Of a stretch of 64,000 nucleotides of DNA, positions 39,290 through 49,040 are shown one piece after another. The DNA is taken from assembly GCA_028023455.1 (NCBI GenBank), contig JAQFVV010006837.1, positions 64,001 to 128,000 on the forward strand, written 5' to 3'. The notes beneath the pieces were generated by a model. The model ran no database searches and had not been told where the DNA came from. It saw only the letters and a list, made by a program, of their open reading frames with translations. Position numbers and translations under genes: made by a program. This DNA comes from Epiperipatus broadwayi (taxonomy: Eukaryota > Onychophora > Udeonychophora > Euonychophora > Peripatidae). Each line of letters starts with the position of its first letter. Within the stretch, counting starts at the first letter, position 1.

Positions 39290-39705
39290 TACATATACTT
39301 CCTGTGTGCTTAATAAATAATTACAACTTTACCATAGTTTATATATTTCCAGTATAAAGATCGTAATATTAACTTGTAAATGGGAGGATTTCACAAGGTT
39401 AATTTGTAAAGGAAATAATGGACTTAAACAGTGGAGAGAACAATAGCTTCATACTCCCAAATCAAAATACTTCAGATTGGCATATATAAGTGGAAATTTA
39501 GGTTGAAGATAAGATGGCAACTCTTATATTTATAAAAGTTGCTATCTTGTGTTGTGGTTTGAGAGGTCTCTCTATCAACAAAATAAAGATATTGCTTGAC
39601 TTATAAAAATTTCAAGGTGCATTTGATACAGGTTATAGCCTATCTTAAAAGTATTTACATATACTTCCTGTGGGCTTAATAAATAATTACAACTTTACAA
39701 TATAT
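39290..39705. repeat. Direct repeat pair flanking a hairpin
   Basis: CATATACTTCCTGTGTGCTT followed by AATAAATAATTACAAC near 39293-39332 recurs almost unchanged near 39658-39697. Between them, 39513-39551 (AAGATGGCAACTCTTATATT/TATAAAAGTTGCTATCTT) forms a hairpin, followed by GAGAGGTCTCTC. The hairpin's right half resembles, inverted, 48983-49040. Confidence 0.5.
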
Positions 39706-39750
39706 TTTTAAATCAGCATTTATTTTTATAGCATCTGTATACAATTGTAA

Positions 39751-40169
39751 TTACATTCATATTGGCCTTTCAAGCCAAATTGTGCAAACACTTTTGCGAG
39801 TGTTAATTAATAAATGAATACCCTCTGACCAAACAAGATATAGAATTTATGCAGGAATAAAAGGAATCCTCTTATTCCTACGACTCAAGTTTCAGTTGGA
39901 ATGACGTTCAGTAAATTCTAGTAAATTTCATCGGCGTCATTCATTCATACATTATATATAGTAATTTAAAGTGACTGTTCTATAGTCATACCTTCTGTGC
40001 CAGTACTTCAGATTTGCTCATATATAAACATTTGAGTCGTAGGAATAAGAGGATTCCTTTTATTCCTGCATAAATTCTATATCTTGTTTGGTCAGAGGGT
40101 ATTCATTTATTATTTAACACTCGCAAAAGCGTTTGCACAATTTGGCTTGAAAGGCCGATATGAATGTAA
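39751..40169. mobile_element. Long-TIR MITE, copy 2
   Basis: Terminal inverted repeats of about 138 bp (39751-39888 and 40032-40169), very few mismatches, around a ~143 bp centre. The ends begin TTACATTCATATTGGCC. The internal arm blocks AATAAATGAATA, AAGATATAGAATTTATGCAG and GGAATCC correspond to those in the copy at 32042-32540. Non-coding. Target duplication not clear. Confidence 0.8.
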
Positions 40170-41739
40170 TATATTTTTAAAGTAACTAAAAAAAAAAATT
40201 CGGATAGTTTCTTTTTAGCCTTCAAAAATAAAGTCTTCAATGAAATTATATAAAAATAGAGAATAAGAAAGTTTGAGAACGTTATTAATATGCTGTTTAT
40301 AAATACAATTTTATCAAATAAATTAATATTAATATATCAATAGGTAAAAATAAAGAACTTCAAGGATCAAAATATATTTAACAGTATTTATGTCTAAAAT
40401 TACCATTAAATAAATACTATTTTATTACCTGCGATAACATGGCAAAATGATTTATTTATTTATAAATAAATTTTTTAATAATATCTGTGACTTTTCTTGA
40501 AGATATATATATATAATAAATTTTATATGGACATTAAATACATTTATATTTATTTTTTATTAATAGACTGGAAATTAGTACTTACGTTTTATAAAACAAA
40601 ATTACAAGAAAATCTATGAACAAAACCAATTATGATTTATCATTATTGCTGATTGATAATTGTTTAAATTACAAAGTAATTATCTAAATTATGAAAAAAA
40701 GAGCAAATTTTTAATTCCAAGATGGGCAATTGCTTTGTTAAAAATTAGTAGCAACTTGACACATACGTACATATATAAAAATTATTAGGAAACTTAGTAA
40801 AGTATCTGATGATACATTTACTGTAAAATAATAGAATTATTGAAGCCAAAGATATTTGCATTTGTGATAAATTTCTTAATTGCTGGATCTTCTCTTATTG
40901 ATTAATAATTCTAGAAGCCAAAGTATCAAAGACATTTACATCATCGTTATCAATTTTAAAATCAACTGTTGATAAAGTTTTCATAAGCTTTGTTAGTTAT
41001 AATTCCATATTTTCATTTACTCTTTAACTTTTTTAAACAATGTCTTCATTACTTTTCTATTTGGTTTACGAGTTTAGTATTATCAGTGTACTGAATATGC
41101 CAAAGTTTTTCTATTGTCCTGAATCTACAGTTGTCTATCCTGAATTCCCTATTTTTACAAATAAAGTTGTTTAAATGCAGTTCAATAAATATCCATATTC
41201 ATGTCTAAATTCTTTGCCAATACAAAATTGTCTACTATGCAGCATCTTTATATGAAAAAATCAATTTATAATATGATTCATCTCTCATTATCAGCAGACG
41301 TTTTTCCCATGTGAAATTCTTTTTATATAAAAGCATATAATGAGCACTCATCTATATTAGATAAACACTAGACTGGTGTGAGAAAAAGACTGATCATGTG
41401 AACTGTCAAAACATTTTAGAGTGATCATCTAATTAAAAGAAAATAACAAAAAGAGACATTTATTATGCTAGATTAGATAGCTATATATAAATACTTTACT
41501 TTGAACACATATGTATTATCGGTGAGAATTGGCTCTCACAACTGAAGTGGCTGTGTGTAGTTGGGCAAGCTAACCAATAAATATTAGACGACACTCAAGT
41601 CTTCATTCAAACTGCATAATACTGCTTATGCTGATTACAAATTCGTTAGTTCAAATATATTCTCTGTAAAGTCACAACACGTAGCATTGAATAACATTCA
41701 GTTGGTCAGGAAGCCAATAAACGTGGTTTTTTCTTATGG
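40170..41739. other. AT-rich, nothing recognised
   Basis: No feature supported. Confidence 0.5.
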
Positions 41740-41817
41740 GAGATTCACATATTTAAGTGTTTACTATAAAATAAATAGGAGGTTCACATATTTAAGTGTT
41801 TATTATAAAATAAATAA
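41740..41817. repeat. 39 bp tandem duplication
   Basis: 41740-41778 and 41779-41817 are near-identical copies of a unit starting GAGATTCACATATTTAAGTG. The period equals 13 codons, so a short open frame (41687-41884) repeats a peptide RFTYLSVYYKIN, but nothing else supports it as a gene. Confidence 0.85.
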
Positions 41818-42285
41818 TATTTTTACCATATTTCAAAAGAGGTATAATGTCAAAAATAAGTTGCCACAAGTGGTGCTTGTTTGAATAAGTTGCTTGGGTT
41901 TTTGTTCTTTAAAGTCTTTTTTTTTATTGGAGAGTTTTTTGAATTCATCACATGGATCTGTTCATGCTGAACTTGAGACTCTCCAACATCTGGTAAGCTC
42001 TAAAGTAAATAGATAATTCAATATATTATAGTACTGACAAATGTACCATTTTGAAAAATTCTTTACTGTCACTATATAATTGAAGAGGAATCACTTTCTT
42101 TTGATAATCTTTCAATCCAGCATTGTACCTATTTTTCATTCCAATATTCCTGTTTTAAAAAAAGGCATTAGTTTCTGGTAAAAGAATTATGCTTTTTAAT
42201 GCATTTCCAAGTGATATTAGTAAAATGTCTCAAATGTTAGTAATGCTATTGGTGATAGTTTAAATAATTCACCAAAATCTGATAC

Positions 42286-42430
42286 AAGTCTAATATACAC
42301 ATTGTCTTGCATTGGTGGTCGAGAGGTCAGCGCGACAGCCTTGCACTTGCAGGCAGTTTCCCGGGTTGCGGGTTCGCGTCCCGGCCGATGCTATGACACT
42401 TTAAAAAAAAAAAAAAAGTCTAATATACAC
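42286..42430 (+). mobile_element. tRNA-like SINE, copy 3 (best preserved)
   Basis: The body at 42309-42393 begins GCATTGGTGGTCGAGAGGTC and ends GTCCCGGCCGATGC then TATGACAC. A pure A tail follows. A perfect 15-base target duplication AAGTCTAATATACAC flanks it (42286-42300 and 42416-42430), so it arrived by LINE-type retrotransposition. Acceptor ends GCATTGG/CCGATGC pair. The T-arm-like GGGTTCGCGTCCC is intact. The anticodon arm is not tRNA-like, and CCGGGTTGCGGGTTCG looks like an internal duplication, so it is a SINE, not a working tRNA. Confidence 0.85.
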
Positions 42431-43145
42431 TTATCTAATAAGTTGAAAAATAGCAGAAATGACTCTCAAATACTAAAATTCATAATGTATTCAATGCAAT
42501 GGAAAATGATAAGAATAGTTAAGCAAATATGTTAAAAATTCATCATACACCTGATCAAGTAAATATTGAATGCTCACAAATCATCAAATGTCATGTTTTT
42601 AACTTGCTAAATGATGATTTAAATGAAGTTATATCTACAAATAATTCTACTTCTGATTTTATGACTATTAATAAACAATTATATCATCACTATATTAACT
42701 AATATGATTTAACTGTCTCTCCAACTTGTTTAAATCAGTTAAGAAGTTTTACAATGCTAAATCGCTCATCATTACTGTACAAATGTGAGAAATGATCTTT
42801 TTTAAGTTTCCAATAAAATAATTTTTTGCGATGGTAGCCAAAAAATAAATCCATAAGAACATTATTTATAGAGTTTTGCTGCACCCTAACAACAAGTACA
42901 TATTTATAGAATTCTATAATTCTAGCCAAAAAAATTTTCTTTAAAAAAAAACATCTGTTTTAATAATACATTCATCTAAATAGGCTTTTGATATTTCCTG
43001 AGCAAATTAAGAATTACCATATTGATGTTAGTGATATACCATTAAGCATCACATGATCACATTTCCTATACTACAAACATTTTTTTTGAAAAAAAGAAAA
43101 ACACTCCTCATACACTGTCTTCCCCTCTTAACAAAACACCACAAA

Positions 43146-43520
43146 AAAGGGGGGGGGTGGGGTGGGGGCTCCCTTCCCTTTTTATTTATTATCTTAATAA
43201 TGTTAAGATTATTTTTGTGTTGTGTTTTTTATTTTTCTTTTTTATTTTTGGGGAGAGATAGAGGGGGGGGGGGGGGGGGGGGTTGGGGTTAGAATCTAAG
43301 AGTTGGGTGCTGTCCGCTCGGCTCCCCCCTTCCCCCCGGGGGGGGGGCCCGCACCAAAAACGGGTGGGGGGGGGGTGGGTGGGGAGGGAGTGGGGGGGGA
43401 TGGTATGAACCCTTCTGGTGGCCTCCTTTGTTTGTTTTTTTTGGGGGGGGTGGGTATGGTGGGGGGGGGGGGGTGTTGTTTTTCTTTAATGTTTATGGTG
43501 TGGGAATGGGAATGGGGGGG
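43146..43520. other. G-run corrupted stretch, probable sequencing/assembly artefact
   Basis: Runs of up to about 20 G in a window that is otherwise strongly A/T. The sequence still aligns in order with the interior of the same repeat at 8270-8640, but bases are replaced by or padded with G (and C at one point). Biological G-tracts would not preserve the order of the repeat. The long inverted repeat at a unit junction could explain poor reads. Confidence 0.6.
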
Positions 43521-43764
43521 GGCTTATGGTTTAACACCAATCCTGCCTAATAGGATAGTGGTGGATATGGTTGTAAAAGAGCAAAGAGAAAAATGTATGG
43601 GTGGAACTGAGTTCAGCCATATGACTATATAAGCTATTGAGCTTAGATTGAAAATATTTTTTGTGTTTTCAATTTCATTCTCTTAGTTTTGTAGTTAAGT
43701 AGAGATAAAAGGTGGTTGCTAGAGGGTTGCATTAGATCCTAAGATCTAGATGCAGTGCTCTCAG

Positions 43765-43823
43765 ATCCAAAGCTCCTCACTGATGAAGGCCACAAGCCAG
43801 AAACTAGTCTGGGGATATTGGAT
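43765..43823 (+). ncRNA. Type I hammerhead self-cleaving ribozyme
   Basis: All catalytic-core elements are present in order. Stem I outer ATCCAA (43765-43770) pairs with TTGGAT (43818-43823); an internal loop AGC/TA follows; stem I inner TCCTCA (43774-43779) pairs with TGGGGA (43810-43815, one G-U). Core CTGATGA is at 43780-43786. Stem II is GGC (43788-43790), loop CACAA, GCC (43796-43798). GAAA is at 43800-43803. Stem III is two pairs (A-U, C-G) closed by TA. Cleavage would follow C43809 (GTC). One oddity: the pair next to the core in stem II is A-A (43787/43799) instead of the usual G-C, which may lower activity. Very short stem III with open stem I is the layout known for metazoan retrozyme and Penelope-like hammerheads. 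Confidence 0.8.
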
Positions 43824-44089
43824 GAGTAGGCATTAGATAGGGATTTTATGCACAAGCCTTCTGGCATCCATTGATTACTCTGTTTAGCACAGGTGGTAAT
43901 ACTGTATGGAGAGTTTTGCACTGTTAGTGATATAGTTCATGTGTAATCAGTTTGGAATTATATTGAACTGCAAATACCTGATAGGGAAAAAAATTAGTGT
44001 TCCAGATTTAAAAAACAAAACCACATTTAATATCACTTTAGAGAAGAGTTTTCTATTGAAATTCCAACTCTTCATGCTACTGTCTTCTC

Positions 44090-47000
44090 TCTTAATGATA
44101 ATATTTAGAAGTGCTTAACCACAATGTTTCTTCTGCAATGCAAGAATGTACATTACTAAGGATTCTCTTCAAGACTTGATCAACAATGTGGATAGAAAAT
44201 GACCAGTAGTTATCAATGTCCTAAAACTTTTCCCCAGCATACAACTCATCAATTACCTATCACTACTTCTGATAACTCTATGACTTCTGCTATATCATAA
44301 TCATCAAAAACTGTTGCTGGTCTTCTCACACAGGAGTCTATATTTATGGATACCAATTTCTGTACTGAAATGGTAGAGGTCACTTCCTTGGAGAATGATG
44401 CCTCATCTAATGAACTTACACCAGTACAAATGTCTAAGAAGAGGAAACCCAGGAGAAAAAAGATGATAAAGGATATTCAAAGTTCTAATGCTAAAATCAC
44501 TCCCAAGTTTAAATCTGATTCTAAATATGTCAAAACTAAATTCCAAACACCTTTTTACTATGAAGCTCTTAAAAATGGAAAACATTGATAGTTTGGAGTT
44601 TCCCCTGAAACCAAGTGTGCCTAGAGATCATCACCGGATTAAGGAAGCATCAGCTACAGCTGCATCATAACAGATTTTCTTTGATAGAGTGGACACTAAT
44701 AAGCATGTATTCAGAATACAGAAGAGTATTATAAATGGTTCTTCTGGTCTGGCTGTGGCTGGTGGTGTCAAGTTGATTAAGGATTATGAACTGCAACTCA
44801 CTGAGAGTGTATCTATCAAGGTCCAGTAAAGTCATGCTAATCATTTTTTTTGCTTTATTGCATATTTGGTATTGCTTTTGTTTTTGTCCATTAATAGAAT
44901 TAATTCTAAAAATCATGTTTTATTTATGTACATTTCTCTTCAGATCTTATTTGTTTTTTTATGTGGTGTTTTTTTTTAAATTGTGTAGTTTATGGATCCG
45001 AATATTACTTGTATCAATGTGAGTTAAGTATAAACTCTTCTGAAAGGCTGTTTGGTATTACAAATGGAATATCTCAAATTTTCTCTTCAAATTACTTTCT
45101 CCTTTGAGACAAAACTTTATATAAATTCTGATATCAATCATGTTACATATCTTGAAAGGTTTGGGTTTTTACATCTTTTCATTTACAATACTATAGCTTC
45201 AGAAATAGGCATTTTAATTCATCATAAAGCACCATTTGATTCCTTAAATTTTTTTACCTTGATCAAAAACATGATCATCATGTTTATCTTATTTATATAA
45301 TAAACCCACTCTCATCCATCAAATTACTTCTCACATTAGTCTCATTCTTTCAAATCTTTTTTTGGTGATTTTAATATACCTTATACTGATTTTGTAGTTA
45401 AATATCTTCACTTTATCAATTGTAAACTGATAAGTGGTGAGGGCTTTCTTGCCAGTAATGCTTCTATACTTTAAAACACTCAACTCTCATTGACCTTTTA
45501 TTTTATTTAGCACTTCATAGTTAATCACTTCTGAAGCCAGTTGTTTTTCTGATCAACTGGCACTCTCCATTCAAATTGATATTGATTTTCATACACAACC
45601 TACTCTTTCTTATAACAATGCATTAAAGTAATGCTTAAAGCTACATCTTAGCAGAAAAACTCTCTGAAATTTTATATTTATTTTAGGAGCATTGATGTTC
45701 TTTCACTAAAAACTATTGTAGCTTGATTTTTTTACAATATCATCCAATTAGTTATTAGATATTAGGCTAGTAAAAACAAATCACCTACAGCTTTAGGTAA
45801 GTAACTTGGGCTATTAATTTGAAATTGAAAGCTACTTTTTGTGACCCTGCTTCTGTTCCTTTACTTATGTCCCTTAAGATACATACTTAATCTATTTTGT
45901 CTGAATGTCTTTCTACTAAAGAGCTAAAAATCTCATTGGTAACTGGTCAAATGGGTACATTCACTGGACACTTTTTTATAAAAGTAAAAAAGTCCATCAC
46001 TGAACTTCTATATAGGGCTTAACATATTGTCTTCTATTTATTATTACTTTAAATCTAAATTTCAAATTTTCAATTGCCCTGAGTTTCCAGTATTTGCTTT
46101 TGGTGAGTCACCAAGAACATGATATTACAAAGTCTGACATTATGCTTAAGCTGAAATCCTTAACTGTTAGCATTGAATCTGGTCCTCATGCAATTCCTAA
46201 ATATATTCTTTTGCACAGCAGTTACTTCATGGTATAAATTATTATGATCTTTCTTGACTTCTTTCTAAAGAAATTTATCACCTTGATAAGCTGCATCCAG
46301 TTTCCTTAATTCAATTTCTCAAGCAAAACACTCTCCTGTCTCTAAACCTTCATTCTATCTCCAAATCACCTTAACTTATCAATATGACTGTTAAGAATAA
46401 GATACAACATATTATTCTGCTTACCATCTCAGATTATCAGGGTGCTTCTACTTCTGATGCTATCACTCTGTTTAAATTGTTATTGACCAAGTTAGAGTCA
46501 TTAGAATAGCTGGTCCCATGCCCTAGTATAACTAGTATTTCATCATTTGATCATCTCCCAATGACATTTTCATTGAACTATTGCAATCACATAACATTCC
46601 TGTTTGCATTGTCTAAATTTTACCTAACCCCTAATGAATAAAGATATTTTCAACACTCTTAATAGCAAAGTACTGATGGACTTAAACCCCATAACTCTAT
46701 TCTGTAAGGCTCACATTGGAATGCTTTATTTTTTATTACTTATATAAATCTGCTGTTTCTGGAAATAGAGAGAATGCTGCCTGACATATATATTTCACCG
46801 ATTAATAAAAGAGTCAAGAATATATCATTCACGGATGATTTTGTCATTTCCCTTACCTCTAAGAAGTACCTAACCATTATAAGTCATCCATATGGAGTAT
46901 ACTCTTTAGTAATAGTGTTTCCTCTCCTTTCATGGCTTTCCCTAAGAAATCTCTTGGATTTCCCTATGGCATGAGAACATCTATTAAGAACTCTATCTTA

Positions 47001-47890
47001 ACATGTGTTAAAAATATTACTTATTCTTTGTCCAAAGTGTACCATTCTTTTCATACAAAAAATAACCCTTATCAACATCTTGATTTTTCCAAAAATGACA
47101 ACATATACTGATTATTAATTATAATAATATTTAAGAGCAAGGTTAATTCTCCAGACTGATTCAGAATAAAAGACCTGTTGCAATTAACATTGGAACATTA
47201 CAGAAGCATACCAAAGAGAATGCCCTTTCTCTCCACTCAATTCCTATATTTTCGAGATCATTTAATACTGTTTCTTTAATCTGTCTTTGCTTAAACTGAT
47301 GCTATGGAATTTGTTCTGATCACCCCTATTAATACCCCTGGACCAAACATTAATTTTTTTGAATCCTTAACCAAATCAATTGCTGCTTATATTAATCATA
47401 ATCATTACATATTACCTGAAAAGATACACATTGAGCAGGCTCAACCTCAATCATTCCATCTTTCCTTACTACTATTAATAAACAAAAAACTCAAATTCTG
47501 GTATCTGGAACCAAAATATCTTGATTTACTTATCAAAATCAATTTAGAATACAAACATTGATATCCTTTGTTCCTTTTGTCATAAGTCTGAAGAAACAAT
47601 TTACCATTTTCTGCTCCAGTGTTCTGCTCTTCTTACCTATAAAAATACCACTGAGTCAATTACTAAATGGTGTAATTTCTCTATCACCAATCTCACTGAC
47701 TAAAATGGGGGTTTCTCTCTTTAATTGTAGTTACAATTTTCCTTCTGTTTATCTTTTGATTCATAGGATGCAATTTTTGCTTTAACCCTACATCCAGGAA
47801 ATTTTAATGCTGTTTTATAAGAGAAATTTCAAAAATTAAAAATAGAGACATGGTGCATGTCCCTCCAGCCTTGTTTCGTTTCCAACTCCA
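44090..47890 (+). pseudogene. Decayed non-LTR (LINE) retrotransposon, APE-endonuclease/RT type
   Basis: Such elements copy themselves by target-primed reverse transcription and could supply the machinery moving the SINEs here. Order of remnants: a lysine-rich open segment 44346-44588 (KKRKPRRKKM) of unknown role; endonuclease-like GILIHHKAPFD near 45210-45240; the endonuclease motif GDFN at 45364-45375; RT-like SGPHAIP at 46178-46198 (family: sGPDgIP); the RT catalytic block as FTDD at 46828-46839 (family: YADD/FADD); and a C-terminal Cys/His knuckle at 47569-47622, C-x2-C-x8-H-x4-C, reading CHKSEETIYHFLLQC. The order matches CR1/Jockey-type ORF2. Stops and frame changes occur throughout, so it is dead. 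Clade, ends and poly-A are not resolvable. Confidence 0.8.
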
Positions 47891-48982
47891 TTATATAAGT
47901 AGGTACTTCTCCCCTCTCCTTTTTTCTTTACTGTCATATGCCTTTGTTATGTATTTACGAAATACACCTTTTGTAAATTGTACAATATTTCATTTGTCTA
48001 TTTTTTATGATAAACTTTATAACAACTAGTTGAACTGAAAATTATTTTTTCAAGTTTGTACAAACTTTTTGCCTAATAAAAGCTTTTGCATGAAACAAGA
48101 CATGCACTTTTAACATTTATTGGGAAAAACAATTTTTCTTCATAATGTAGAATGCAAAATGTGTGTGTGTCATTTCTGAAAAAAAAAAACAACATTGAAA
48201 GACATTTTAAAATCGTGCTTACAAATTTTGATTTGAATAATTTATCAAGAATAATCTTTTATTAGGCATATTATTAAATCTAAAGCTGCAATACATGATA
48301 TGTGTGTTAACAAAACATAATACATCTTTCATAGATGGAAAAACTATAACAGAGGCATTTATAAAAACCAATAATTCATTAATTAATTTCCTTCCTAATA
48401 TCAAAAATGAAATTATTTCCTCAATTAAAGACATACAACTTTCCCATAGAACTGTCATACCTATTCTATCTCACAGAAGACTAGATAGAATCCTATGCAA
48501 GAGTAGTGATTAATAATTATATACCCAAATAGTCCAGATTAGTAGACGACATGTAGTACAAGTCTTTGATGACAAATTTTCATACATCTACTCAGAATTT
48601 ATATTTTATACTGAATTTTTGTTGTTTATTGAAGTTTTTGGCAATAAATTAATATTTATAATAGATGATATTATTTGTAGGACTTGGATAATCAAGGCAA
48701 GGGTCTATCCACTACTACACTCACCAATACTACTTTTGTTCTAATATAGTTAAGTTTTATCAACAATAAAAAAACCTTTTATGTATGATAGCAACTTTAA
48801 AATTTATTTACTAGTACTTATTTGATAGTGAATAAATCAAAATCAACTTTTAACAATGAAACTGTTCACATTATCAACCCCCCTCTAAAAAGTGGTATAA
48901 ATACACAACAATAAGTTTAAAACAGTACTAATACTTCTATAAGGCTAAAACCTTAGCACATGCACCTTAAGTGCTTAATTTT
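47891..48982. other. No supported feature
   Basis: Plus- and minus-strand frames around 48219-48513 overlap each other and are typical of chance. The plus-strand one (IKDIQLSHRTVIPILSHRRL) has transposase-like flavour but I recognise no motif. Confidence 0.35.
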
Positions 48983-49040
48983 AGCCAGAGAGACCTCTAC
49001 AAATCATAATGCAAGATTCGACTTTATAAAGATAAGAGGG
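48983..49040. repeat. Short block related to the 39.5 kb hairpin
   Basis: AGAGAGACCTCTACAAATCA, GCAAGATTCGACTT and TATAAAGATAAGAG resemble, inverted, the 39520-39575 segment (AGAGAGACCTCTCAAACCAC, ACAAGATAGCAACTT, TATAAATATAAGAG). Likely two fragments of one old repeat. Confidence 0.45.

Larger units (their letters stand above)
43047..43921 (+). mobile_element. Tandem dimer of the hammerhead-bearing repeat
   Basis: From 43047 CATCACATGATCACA and the next ~80 bases follow the left end of the 8161-8650 element. A G-garbled stretch (43146-43520) still tracks its interior in order (GTTAGAATCTAAGAG, GTGCTGTCCGCTC, CCCTTCTGGTGGCC). From about 43529 a second unit starts (ACCAATCCTGCCTAATAGGA, GCTATTGAGCTTAGATTG) and runs to the right terminal repeat at 43860-43921. 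Two head-to-tail units, each with a ribozyme region, fit retrozymes or Penelope-like tandem terminal repeats. No protein is encoded; the glycine-rich frames at 43053-43292 and 43303-43632 come from the G-runs. Confidence 0.65.

Noticed and set aside
41687-41884. Small gene with an internal 13-residue repeat
   Set aside because: The repeat is a by-product of a 39 bp DNA duplication; nothing else supports coding.
43053-43632. Glycine-rich protein-coding genes
   Set aside because: They arise from the G-run artefact over a non-coding repeat.
44786-45300. Separate small genes in several frames
   Set aside because: They are fragments of the decayed LINE and contain pieces of its endonuclease domain in shifting frames.
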